Shown one piece after another: positions 8,551-15,711 of a stretch of DNA of 19,102 nucleotides. The notes under the pieces were generated by a model. The model was given only the letters and a program-made list of their open reading frames with translations. It did not search any database and was not told the origin of the DNA. Within the stretch, counting starts at the first letter, position 1. Each line of letters starts with the position of its first letter. Position numbers and translations under genes: made by a program. The DNA lies in contig DPEO01000148.1 of NCBI GenBank assembly GCA_003530935.1, positions 7,628 to 26,729 on the forward strand, read 5' to 3'. The stretch comes from Desulfomicrobiaceae bacterium. Lineage in GTDB: Bacteria; Desulfobacterota; Desulfovibrionia; Desulfovibrionales; Desulfomicrobiaceae.

Positions 8551-8637
8551 CCGAACCTCCATGCACAGATTTAGGTTAGGGAGAAAACATACGTCGCATA
8601 GACGACGGAAAATCCGTGGGATTCACTCTGACTACCA
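8551..8637 (-). promoter_or_regulatory. Intergenic region upstream of livJ, possible promoter and alternative hairpins
   Basis: These 87 bp separate the TPR gene from livJ and are the likeliest place for a liv promoter. A perfect TTGACA lies just upstream at 8653-8658 on the minus strand, but no good -10 hexamer is found 16-18 nt from it. Two short inverted repeats share bases: CGTCG/CGACG (8592-8607) and ACGGA/TCCGT (8605-8617). The first is followed on the minus strand by TATGTTTTCT, which resembles a weak terminator tail. Promoter function is an inference. Confidence 0.3.
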
Positions 8638-9210
8638 TCAGCGACTTTGCGGTGTCAAAGCGTTTTCCGCCCCCAAGGCCGCGAGATCTTCCTTGGCCTG
8701 CGCCGCCAAGCGGGGGTCCGGACCATGCACCACGGCCTCAAAATGCCTGCGGGCCGTGTCCGTGGCGTTGAGATAGTACGCATAGAGCACGCCAAGATTG
8801 TAGTGGGCGTGCGGATTTTGGGCATCCACCTCCACCATGCGGGAGAAGACTTCCGCAGCCTCCGGGTGACGTCCCAGCTGGAACAGGCACACGCCCTTTT
8901 GGTTGAGCGCTTCCAAGTCCTTCGGGGCCTTGGCCAAGACCATATCCCAAAAATTCATGGCCCGCACCCACGCGCCCATCTGCATAAAAAGCATACCCAG
9001 ATGCCGCATGGCATCCTCGTCTTCGGGGTTGGCCTGCAGGCGCTCCATGAGAGCGGACACTTCGGCCATATTGCCCATACCCTCGTTCATGCTCCGCCGC
9101 TCTTCATGCACCACGATGGAGGGATGCTCCACCCGGTAAGCCAAAGCGGCCAAGCCAATGAGCACCACCGCTGCCAGGGCGAATCGCCCTCCCATGACTA
9201 TAGCTTTCAT
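8638..9210 (-). CDS. Membrane-anchored TPR protein of the ccm operon (CcmI/CycH-like)
   Basis: The 190-aa protein has one N-terminal membrane helix (about 9-25) and then about three tetratricopeptide repeats (roughly 63-96, 97-130 and 133-165, with the PEDEDAMRHLGMLFMQMG and NPHAHYNLGVLY patterns). It should therefore be anchored in the inner membrane with the TPR part in the periplasm. In cytochrome c maturation, CcmI/CycH TPR domains hold the apocytochrome C-terminus for heme attachment. Position at the end of the ccm operon, with an ATGA overlap with ccmD, supports such a role, but the sequence itself shows only generic TPRs. The start at 9210 has GGAG 8 nt upstream; in-frame codons upstream of it lie inside ccmD. 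Confidence 0.8.
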   Translation of the reverse strand: MKAIVMGGRFALAAVVLIGLAALAYRVEHPSIVVHEERRSMNEGMGNMAEVSALMERLQANPEDEDAMRHLGMLFMQMGAWVRAMNFWDMVLAKAPKDLEALNQKGVCLFQLGRHPEAAEVFSRMVEVDAQNPHAHYNLGVLYAYYLNATDTARRHFEAVVHGPDPRLAAQAKEDLAALGAENALTPQSR

Positions 9211-9329
9211 GGTTGCCGCTCCAAGCGCGCAAGACGCCGCTCCAGACGCCGCAGCGCCACGACCAAGCCCGTGACGTAGGCCGCCAGGGCCAACCACACT
9301 GCCCCATGGGCCAACACGACATATTCCAT
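9207..9329 (-). CDS. ccmD: Heme exporter protein CcmD (40 aa)
   Basis: This short reading frame encodes 40 residues, starting MEYVVLAHGAVWLALAAYV and ending RRLARLERQP. That is one membrane helix (about 8-26) followed by a strongly basic, arginine-rich cytoplasmic tail, the standard CcmD layout. CcmD is needed to release holo-CcmE from the CcmABC complex. The ATG has GAGGAGG with 5 nt spacing, the gene lies 25 nt after ccmC, and its stop overlaps the start of the TPR gene (ATGA). Size, topology, ribosome binding site and position all agree, although primary sequence conservation in this family is low. Confidence 0.88.
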   Translation of the reverse strand: MEYVVLAHGAVWLALAAYVTGLVVALRRLERRLARLERQP

Positions 9330-9354
9330 AGCGCCTCCTCGTATCCCCCCAAAA

Positions 9355-10032
9355 CTACGCTTCACGACGCGCCAACCGGGCAAGAGCGACCCGCGAGACG
9401 CGCGCCGTCAACACTGCCACCCGAAACCGCGCCAGGACCAAAGCCGCCACCAAAAGACCAAAGGCCAAGCCATGAACCACCAAGGCGACCCACATTTCCG
9501 GCTCCATCCCGCCGCCTTGGCCGAGCACCACCGGATGGATGGAACGCCACAGCCGTGCGGACACGAACACCAGCGGCACGTCCACAAAGGCCACGATGCC
9601 CAGCACCGCACAGATCACCGGCCCGCGGCTTCCGAGGTCCGAGGCGCGCAGGGCCAGATACCCTGCATACACGAACCACAACACCAGCGTCGTCGTGAGC
9701 CGAGGGTCCCACGTCCACCACGTGTTCCACGCCGCCCGGCCCCACAGCGATCCGGTCATCAAGGCCAAGCCCGCCAAAAGCACCCCCACTTCCGCCAGCA
9801 CGCCGGCAAGCACGTGGCACCAATCACTCTTCTTCCACAGCACCCCAATGCTTGCCGCAAACACCCCAAAAAAACACACAAACGCCCACCAGGCCAACGG
9901 CACGTGCAGATAGAAGATTTTCTGCACCACCCCCATGACCGCTTCCAGAGGCGCATACACCCAGACCACCCATTGGGCCACCGCCAGTCCCAATCCGCCC
10001 GCCACGGCAGCCACGAGATTCCACCGGCCCAT
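9355..10032 (-). CDS. ccmC: Heme exporter/handling protein CcmC
   Basis: CcmC is the integral membrane protein that presents heme to CcmE on the periplasmic side. The 225-aa protein has six predicted membrane helices. The tryptophan-rich heme-handling motif WWTWDPRLTT lies at 105-114, and the two flanking periplasmic histidines expected to bind heme are His43 (FYLHVPLAWW) and His166 (RSIHPVVL). Length is slightly under the usual 240-250 aa. The ATG follows the ccmB stop directly (0 nt), with GAGGT upstream. It is part of ccmEFABCD. Confidence 0.95.
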   Translation of the reverse strand: MGRWNLVAAVAGGLGLAVAQWVVWVYAPLEAVMGVVQKIFYLHVPLAWWAFVCFFGVFAASIGVLWKKSDWCHVLAGVLAEVGVLLAGLALMTGSLWGRAAWNTWWTWDPRLTTTLVLWFVYAGYLALRASDLGSRGPVICAVLGIVAFVDVPLVFVSARLWRSIHPVVLGQGGGMEPEMWVALVVHGLAFGLLVAALVLARFRVAVLTARVSRVALARLARREA

Positions 10033-10689
10033 CTACCGACCTCGCAAGACAAAAGGAAAAAGGATCAAGGCCACACCAAAAAACACGGCGTCAAAGGCCA
10101 AAGCGAGCCCCAACCACTGCCCGACACCGGCATCCCCGGCCAACACCATGGCCCCTCCCCGAATGCCGGCAAGAATCAAAGGCATCTGCAAAGGAAACAC
10201 GATCACCGTAAGCAGCGTGTCCCGTGCCCCTTGGCTGAGAGCCCCCAAAAGTGCGCCCACAAGACATAGCCCCACGTCCACGGCCAGGATCAAGGGCACC
10301 ATACCCCAATGCCCCATGGCAACGCCCAAAAAGACCGCCGCCGCGGGGAAGAAAACGAGCTGGCACATCCCAAGAAGCGCCAGTCCCACCACGGCCTTGG
10401 CCAACCAAAAGCTTTGCGGCGCAATCGGCGCAAGGAGCAGGGCGGTCAGCACGCCGTTTTCCTCCTCCAAACGAAAGAGCGTGGAACTTTGCAAGATGCT
10501 CGCAAATACCGAAGCCAGCCAAAAGATGGCCATGGCGTCCTGCGGGCTGAAGCGCTCGCCAGGCGGCGCGGAAAGGCTGAACCCAAAGACCAAGAGCAGC
10601 CCCAGGAGGATCGGTTGGGCCACATGCGCCCCCCGAGCCAAGACGAGGCGGACGTCCTTGGCCATGACCGCTGCAGCGGACCTCAGCAT
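10033..10689 (-). CDS. ccmB: Heme exporter membrane subunit CcmB
   Basis: CcmB is the membrane subunit that pairs with the ATPase CcmA in the complex that releases heme-loaded CcmE. The 218-aa protein has six predicted helices and the family features KDVRL near the N-terminus and FRLEEENGVLTALLLAPI after the second helix. The start at 10689 (MLRSAAAVMAKDVRL) was chosen because GGGAG lies about 6 nt upstream and the resulting length matches the family. A longer frame reaching 10803 would run into ccmA. The gene overlaps the end of ccmA by 7 nt. Confidence 0.94.
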   Translation of the reverse strand: MLRSAAAVMAKDVRLVLARGAHVAQPILLGLLLVFGFSLSAPPGERFSPQDAMAIFWLASVFASILQSSTLFRLEEENGVLTALLLAPIAPQSFWLAKAVVGLALLGMCQLVFFPAAAVFLGVAMGHWGMVPLILAVDVGLCLVGALLGALSQGARDTLLTVIVFPLQMPLILAGIRGGAMVLAGDAGVGQWLGLALAFDAVFFGVALILFPFVLRGR

Positions 10690-11336
10690 ACCGACTCCCA
10701 CACAAAGTCCCTGGCCGGACCAAGATAGTGGACGCGGCCCCCGCGCAAGTGGAGCACCGACGTCGCCAAGGGAAGATCCCGCGCCACGTCGTGCGACACC
10801 CACACCACGGCCGCGCCGTTTTGGCTGAGGGACTGAATCTCCCGGTGGAGGATCGCGACCGAAGCCATGTCCAGTCCAGTGGCGGGTTCATCCAAAAACA
10901 CCAGACGCGGGGCGAGCAGCATGACCCGCGCCAACGACAACCGCTGGGCCATACCCCGAGAAAACGTCCCTGCGGGCTCCATGGCCCACTGCGCAAGTCC
11001 GACCCGCCCCAGCACTGCCTCCACGGTGGATTCGTCCGCCGGAAGTCCATACAGCCGAGCCCAAAAGCGCAGATTTTCCAGGGCAGTCAAGGAGCCGTAC
11101 ACGTACGTGCCATGGCCCATCATGGCCATGGCCGCTGAGGGGACCGTAGTCTGCACCACGCCGTGGCGCGGCTCCATGAGGCCAGCCAGAAGCGCCAGCA
11201 AGGTAGATTTGCCGGCCCCGTTGGGACCAACCACGAGAAGGACCTCGCCGGAGCGCACCGCGAGCCCAACCCCCTGAAACACCCAGCGGTCCCCATAGCC
11301 GTGGGCGAGATCTTCTGCCCAAAGCAGTGGATTCAT
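10683..11336 (-). CDS. ccmA: Cytochrome c biogenesis ABC ATPase CcmA
   Basis: CcmA is the cytoplasmic ATPase of the CcmABCD complex; ATP hydrolysis drives release of holo-CcmE. The 217-aa protein has Walker A GPNGAGKST (37-45), an ABC signature in the variant form FSRGMAQRLSLARV, Walker B LVFLDEPATGLD and switch His in WVSHD. The start at 11336 (MNPLLWAED) forms an ATGA overlap with the ccmF stop and has only a weak ribosome binding site, so translational coupling is likely. A longer frame to 11405 would overlap ccmF and is not needed for the domain. Neighbouring ccmB and ccmC make the assignment secure. Confidence 0.94.
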   Translation of the reverse strand: MNPLLWAEDLAHGYGDRWVFQGVGLAVRSGEVLLVVGPNGAGKSTLLALLAGLMEPRHGVVQTTVPSAAMAMMGHGTYVYGSLTALENLRFWARLYGLPADESTVEAVLGRVGLAQWAMEPAGTFSRGMAQRLSLARVMLLAPRLVFLDEPATGLDMASVAILHREIQSLSQNGAAVVWVSHDVARDLPLATSVLHLRGGRVHYLGPARDFVWESVC

Positions 11337-13201
11337 GACCGCCGCGTGCGGCGCATGGCCAAGAGTGCGGCCACACACGCCAAGGTAGAGCCGATCCAAA
11401 TCCAATTCACCAACGGCTGGATGCTGAACTTGAAGCTTGCCTTCTCGGCCTCGTCAAAGCCCAGAAGGCTCGCGTACACCTCCGCGCCCAAAGACGGGAT
11501 CACCGATACTTCCGCAAAACTCTGGCGGAAGTTGGGATACAGGCGCTTTTCTGGCGCCACCACGCCAAGCTCACGGCCGTCTCGCCACACCCGCACCTGA
11601 GCGGTGTGGCGCTCCACCGGGCCTTCGTGATCGTGAAGCAACTCTTCGTACACGAAACGGTATTCACCCAGGACGGCTTCGCCGCCACGGACGAGTTCCA
11701 CTTCCACTTCGGTTTTGTACGCCGCAGAAAAGGCAACCCCCACGGCGATGAGCCCCATACCCAGGTGTACGCCGTACGCACCGAGGAGTGTTCGGGAGCG
11801 CAACCACTGGGGCCGACGCACGAAGACCATGACCACACAAGCAATGGTCATGAAGCCGCCAAGGGCGCCAATCATGGCCAAAGGATGGCGATAGCCTGCG
11901 GCAAACATTCCGACCGCGCCCAATACCCCCACGCAGAGCACCGCGCCAAGGCCTATCCGGTCCGCAATGCCGCTCTTCTGAGCAAACCAAGGGCACACGG
12001 CCATGAGCACCATGAGGCCCGCCCCCAGGGGAAGGCATGCCCGGTTATAGAAATCCGCCCCCAAGCCTTGGGTGGAAGCGCTCCACGCGCGACTCAAAAG
12101 CGGCCAATTGACGCCCACGAGCACGACCACCGCCATGCCCACCAAAAGCCAGGCTGCTACGAAGAGCATGCCCGGCCGATTCCAGATGGTCTCATCCGTG
12201 GGCGCGCCGGACGCGGTACGCATGGTCACATATACGGTCCACCCGAGTCCCAAGAGCAGCAAAGCCAAAAGCGGCACCCCCATGCGACTGCCACCAAAGG
12301 CATGCAGCGACTCGATCATGCCGCTGCGCACCACGAAGGTGGCAAAAAAGCACAACAGCAGGGTAATCCATGCGAGAAAGACATTGGTGCGGGCCAAAGC
12401 CCCGCTACGCCCCGCCACCGCGGTATGGAGAAAGGCAGTGCCCGCAAGCCAGGGGATGAGCGAGGCGTTTTCCACCGGGTCCCAGGCCCAGTATCCTCCC
12501 CACCCCAGTTCCATATACGACCACCAGGCGCCCAAAGCGATGCCTGCGGAAAGAAAGCTCCAGGCCATCAGGTTCCAATTGCGCATGGCCGAAAGCCAGC
12601 CCCGGTCCCCGGCCAAGGCACCGGCCACGGCCATGCACGCCGGCACCGTGTAGGCCGCGTACCCCAAGAAAAGCAGCGGCGGATGGAAGATCATGCCGGG
12701 GTTCTGGAGCAGGGGGTTGAGACCATTGCCCTGCTTGGGCACGGGATCCAGGCGGAGAAACGGATTGCTCGGCCCAGTCAAGGCGTAGAGGAAAAAGAGC
12801 TCCACCGCGAGGTAGAACAGCCAGAAGAGGACCTTGCCCGGTTCACTCAAGCTCCGGTAGCCCTCCGTGCGGGCGACCACCATGCCCATCACGGCCACCG
12901 CCGCATACCAGAACAAAAATGAGCCGTCCTGGCCCGCCCAAAACGCGGTCACGGCATAGAAGAGCGGCAAAAAGGTGTCCGTGTAGTCGCGCACGTACAC
13001 AAAAGAAAAGTCCCGAATAGCCAAGGCGTACACGAGCACCAACGACACCAAGAGCGCCACCGCGGCCAACACCGTCTGCGAACGCTCGAGCACGACGAGA
13101 GAGACTCCATCCCCCGCGGCAAGGCGCAGGGCCGAAGTCACCGCCACATAAATTCCGCCCACCAGGCAGGCGAAGAGGAGCACAAAACATACGGCGTGCA
13201 T
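11333..13201 (-). CDS. ccmF: Cytochrome c heme lyase subunit CcmF
   Basis: CcmF is the large membrane component of the heme ligation complex, which takes heme from CcmE and attaches it to the CXXCH motif of apocytochromes. The 622-aa protein has many membrane helices. The WWD heme-binding motif WGGYWAWDPVENAS lies at about 234-247, near periplasmic His173 (FHPPL) and His259, and a later His sits in GAYGVHLGMGLI. A C-terminal periplasmic domain (about 500-595) precedes the last helix. GGAGG lies 4 nt before the ATG and ccmE is 10 nt upstream. In this system it may be the main or only lyase subunit, since no ccmH is adjacent. Confidence 0.96.
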   Translation of the reverse strand: MHAVCFVLLFACLVGGIYVAVTSALRLAAGDGVSLVVLERSQTVLAAVALLVSLVLVYALAIRDFSFVYVRDYTDTFLPLFYAVTAFWAGQDGSFLFWYAAVAVMGMVVARTEGYRSLSEPGKVLFWLFYLAVELFFLYALTGPSNPFLRLDPVPKQGNGLNPLLQNPGMIFHPPLLFLGYAAYTVPACMAVAGALAGDRGWLSAMRNWNLMAWSFLSAGIALGAWWSYMELGWGGYWAWDPVENASLIPWLAGTAFLHTAVAGRSGALARTNVFLAWITLLLCFFATFVVRSGMIESLHAFGGSRMGVPLLALLLLGLGWTVYVTMRTASGAPTDETIWNRPGMLFVAAWLLVGMAVVVLVGVNWPLLSRAWSASTQGLGADFYNRACLPLGAGLMVLMAVCPWFAQKSGIADRIGLGAVLCVGVLGAVGMFAAGYRHPLAMIGALGGFMTIACVVMVFVRRPQWLRSRTLLGAYGVHLGMGLIAVGVAFSAAYKTEVEVELVRGGEAVLGEYRFVYEELLHDHEGPVERHTAQVRVWRDGRELGVVAPEKRLYPNFRQSFAEVSVIPSLGAEVYASLLGFDEAEKASFKFSIQPLVNWIWIGSTLACVAALLAMRRTRRS

Positions 13202-13211
13202 GAAACCTCCA

Positions 13212-13649
13212 CTAGGAACCGGTGTATCCCGGCGGCCGCATGCGGCCCTGTTCGTCTTTCTGATACTTGGATGGGCATTTGGTCATGAGCACCGTGGCGT
13301 CGAAGGTCGTGCCCGAAAGTGTGCCCTCCACAATGACTTCCACGCCGGGCTTGAAAGTGTCCGGCACGGCGCCGGAATAGCGCACCGTGATCTGCTGGCT
13401 GGAATCATCTTTGTCCTGGAGCACGAAGTTCGCCCCAAGGCCGCTCGCCGGACGCTCCAGGCCTTCCGCCAGCACCACGCCAAAGAGCCGTGCCGGATGG
13501 CTCTGGCCGGCAGGCATGGCCAGCGCTTCGCGGACATTGAGAAAATACATTTTTTCCTGGGAAATTCCGCTCACCACCAAATAACCCACCCCCGCCGCCA
13601 CCAGGGCGAAGGCCACTGCATACATCCATCCTTGTTTCGCCTTGGGCAT
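13212..13649 (-). CDS. ccmE: Cytochrome c maturation heme chaperone CcmE, Cys-type variant
   Basis: CcmE is a periplasmic, membrane-anchored OB-fold protein that carries heme covalently from CcmABCD to CcmF. It has an N-terminal membrane helix (about 9-28) and the OB-fold core, including FVLQDKDDSSQQITVRYSG and the EG-L beta strand. In most bacteria the heme attaches to a His in an HxxxY motif. Here the site reads MTKCPSKYQ, with Cys125 and Tyr129 (CxxxY). This Cys form is known from Desulfovibrio and archaea. The ATG at 13649 is favoured by AGGAG 4-5 nt upstream. An ATG at 13661, overlapping the preceding stop as ATGA, would add MRRT and is possible. Confidence 0.95.
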   Translation of the reverse strand: MPKAKQGWMYAVAFALVAAGVGYLVVSGISQEKMYFLNVREALAMPAGQSHPARLFGVVLAEGLERPASGLGANFVLQDKDDSSQQITVRYSGAVPDTFKPGVEVIVEGTLSGTTFDATVLMTKCPSKYQKDEQGRMRPPGYTGS

Positions 13650-13657
13650 TGTTCTCC

Positions 13658-14689
13658 TCATGCGGGCGGGACCTTGCGCCGGCGCCGAGCCAGCTCCTGC
13701 ATGTCCGCCACCTGATCGGTTTCGTCCACGATTTCCTTGCCGAGGATCTCTTCCAACACGTCTTCCAGGCTCACCACACCGGACACCCCGCCGTATTCGT
13801 CGAGCACCACCATGAGATGGGTGCGGCTTTCCAGGAAGCGGATGAGCAGACGGTCCAGATGCATCCCTTCCGGCACGAACTCCACCGGCCGGACGAGGTT
13901 GACGAGCGGCATGTGGTGCCGGTCCTCGGCCAGGGCCTGCAGCACTTCCCGGCGGTATACCAGCCCCACGATGTCTTCGGGGTCATCGCCCGCGTATACC
14001 GGCACCCGACTATGCGGCCACGGGGCGCCCTTACGCCAAGCCTCATCCACGGTCAAATCCACCGGGAGCGAGAAGATCACCAGGCGCGGGGTCATGATGT
14101 CGGCCACGGTCTTGCGGTCCAAGGCCAAAATATTCCGCAAGGAAGATTCTTCGTATGGACGAATAACCCCAGCCTGCCGAGAGAGGTGAATCATGGCCAA
14201 AAGGTCTTCTTCTGTAGCCAGCGGCCCCTGAGTGCTGCCACCCTTGATCCAGCGCACGACCCCCTGCACGAGAAAGATCCACGGCCGCAGCAGGAGAGTG
14301 AGCCCGGCCACCAACGGCGCCAGCATCGTGGCCGTGGTGCGACAATGGGTCACGCCAATGGTCTTGGGCACCACCTCGGAAAGCAGCAGGATAAGGAGGG
14401 TAAATCCTGTGGAAAAAGCCCAGAGCCACTGCTCCCCGAGCACTTCTCCCGCCAAGGCTCCAGCCACGGCAGCCCCCGCGGTGTTGGCCACGGTATTGAG
14501 GGTCAAGATGGCGGTAATGGGACGATCGATCTGCGTGCGCAGACGGTACAGCGTCTCCCCCCCGGGGCGCTTCTGATGCCGAAGTCCTTCGATATGACTC
14601 CACGGGACCGCATACAGAGCAGCTTCCGCAAGCGAACACAACGCGGATACGCCAACCACCAGGGCCACCGTTATCACCAATGCCACCAC
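13658..14689 (-). CDS. CNNM/CorB-type (DUF21 + CBS) membrane protein, short form
   Basis: This 343-aa protein belongs to the HlyC/CorC (CNNM) family, linked to Mg2+/Co2+ export. An N-terminal DUF21 region has about four helices with CSLAEAAL (18-25) and LSEVVPKTIG (103-112). A linker helix is followed by a tandem CBS pair (about 195-320) containing ADIMTPR and the LMVVLDEYGGVSGVVSLEDVLEEILG stretch. It ends about 20 residues after the second CBS domain, so the C-terminal CorC_HlyC domain of full-length members (usually over 400 aa) is absent. The start is GTG with GGAGG 5 nt upstream. Its stop sits at the start of ccmE, so it is probably the first gene of the ccm transcript. The transported ion is not evident from sequence. 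Confidence 0.88.
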   Translation of the reverse strand: MVALVITVALVVGVSALCSLAEAALYAVPWSHIEGLRHQKRPGGETLYRLRTQIDRPITAILTLNTVANTAGAAVAGALAGEVLGEQWLWAFSTGFTLLILLLSEVVPKTIGVTHCRTTATMLAPLVAGLTLLLRPWIFLVQGVVRWIKGGSTQGPLATEEDLLAMIHLSRQAGVIRPYEESSLRNILALDRKTVADIMTPRLVIFSLPVDLTVDEAWRKGAPWPHSRVPVYAGDDPEDIVGLVYRREVLQALAEDRHHMPLVNLVRPVEFVPEGMHLDRLLIRFLESRTHLMVVLDEYGGVSGVVSLEDVLEEILGKEIVDETDQVADMQELARRRRKVPPA

Positions 14690-14779
14690 GCCCGCCTCCT
14701 TGACGCCATCTTGCCCCGCCGCCGCCTTTGCGGCACAAGGCCCGCCAGCACCTCGACTTCTTCTTTAAGGATACTTGCC
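14690..14779. promoter_or_regulatory. Divergent intergenic region between the CNNM gene and the 305-aa membrane protein gene
   Basis: These 90 bp must hold the promoters for both divergent genes if neither is read from outside. The ribosome binding sites are clear (GGAGG for the minus gene, AAGGA for the plus gene). A small GCCGC/GCGGC inverted repeat lies in the middle. No convincing sigma70 -35/-10 pair is visible on either strand. The region is inferred to be regulatory from gene orientation only. Confidence 0.4.
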
Positions 14780-15697
14780 ATGACTTTTGTCGTCACCACG
14801 TGGAGCCTCTTTCTCATCCCGGTCGTCGTCCTCGGTGCGTCCCTCTTCTGGGGCGCCCCCATCATCGCCCTCGTGAGCGAACTCGCCGCTGCCGTGAGCA
14901 AACGGCCGCTGCCGCTCCGGCTCGCCCAGCAGCAAAGCCGTCTCGCCCTCGTGATCCACCCCGCTCTTTGGGCCGCCGTCGGGGCGATTTTCTGGGTCGC
15001 TCTCCCCGAGATCCGACCCCGATTCGAAGCGGGCGTCCTGCCCTGGACCACCGTCATCCTCGCTGCCGCCGGCTCCTGCCTCACCATGGCCTGGGCGCTC
15101 ACCTGGAACCTCGCTCGGCAACGCCGAGGATTCCATATCGTCTTAGGATGCGCTGCCAACATGTGCCTCAAGTACGGATATTGGGGCATCGTCCTCTTGG
15201 TGAGCAATGCCAGCCCAGAGACCATCCCCTGGGCCCTGGCCAGCCTCTGGCCCGTGGCGGCCCTCTTCGGCGCCAGCTGCTGCGGCCCCGTCTACCTCGT
15301 TCTGCGTCGCAACGCCGATGACTGGGGGCGGGATTACTACCGCTATAGCGCCCGGGTGCTGGGAAGATGGGTCGCCGGCACCGCCGTGCTCCTCGCCGCA
15401 GGGATGTCCTGGGCCTTTATGGCCTATCATAAGACTGCCAACCTGTTTCTGCCTCCGCTCTTCTTCCCGGCGATGGCAGCGGCAGGGCTCCTGGCCTGCT
15501 GCGCCCTCATGGGGCTCGTCCTTGCCCGCGCCGAGCATCCCATGCGCCACAAAATCGTCATGGCCGGGATCTGGGCTGCAGGGCTCGGGGCCATTGCCCT
15601 CCTGGTCTTGGCTGTTGCCGAAGGCGTGAGCCACTACGTCCCGGGCTGGAACATCCTCACCCCACTGCCAGACCTGCTGCAGCATCTCGGCTGGTAG
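14780..15697 (+). CDS. Unknown integral membrane protein with eight predicted helices
   Basis: I do not recognise this 305-aa protein. Hydrophobic stretches at about 4-31, 55-76, 87-109, 118-141, 148-176, 196-215, 222-249 and 259-282 suggest eight membrane helices. Several histidines lie in or next to helices: His60, His119, His217, His253, His257 and His285. Such residues can ligate heme or metals, but no named motif is present. The loops contain basic and Trp/Tyr-rich stretches (DDWGRDYYRYSARVLGRW). The ATG at 14780 has AAGGA 8 nt upstream. The open frame extends much further upstream, but that part is antisense to the CNNM gene and is not coding. The gene is monocistronic, between the ccm and mla clusters. 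Confidence that it is a real gene is high; its function is unknown. Confidence 0.85.
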   Translation: MTFVVTTWSLFLIPVVVLGASLFWGAPIIALVSELAAAVSKRPLPLRLAQQQSRLALVIHPALWAAVGAIFWVALPEIRPRFEAGVLPWTTVILAAAGSCLTMAWALTWNLARQRRGFHIVLGCAANMCLKYGYWGIVLLVSNASPETIPWALASLWPVAALFGASCCGPVYLVLRRNADDWGRDYYRYSARVLGRWVAGTAVLLAAGMSWAFMAYHKTANLFLPPLFFPAMAAAGLLACCALMGLVLARAEHPMRHKIVMAGIWAAGLGAIALLVLAVAEGVSHYVPGWNILTPLPDLLQHLGW

Positions 15698-15711
15698 ACG
15701 TCCGTCCCAAG

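Noticed and set aside
8653..8658. Perfect TTGACA upstream of livJ as a sigma70 promoter
   Set aside because: It lies inside the 3' end of the TPR gene and no acceptable -10 hexamer follows at 16-18 nt; kept only as a remark in the intergenic entry.
9104..9352. 82-codon minus-strand frame starting MGGYEEALWNMS
   Set aside because: It overlaps ccmD in another frame; ccmD has the better ribosome binding site, a membrane helix with basic tail, and ATGA coupling to the next gene.
14733..14747. Possible sigma54 site (TGGC-N9-GC pattern, minus strand) before the CNNM gene
   Set aside because: The invariant GG and GC are spaced correctly, but the TTGC element is imperfect and such matches are frequent in GC-rich sequence; no enhancer-binding site is apparent.
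13649..14779. Upstream part of the plus-strand open frame leading into the 305-aa membrane protein
   Set aside because: It is antisense to the CNNM gene and low in recognisable sequence; hydrophobic membrane-protein character and a ribosome binding site begin only at 14780.
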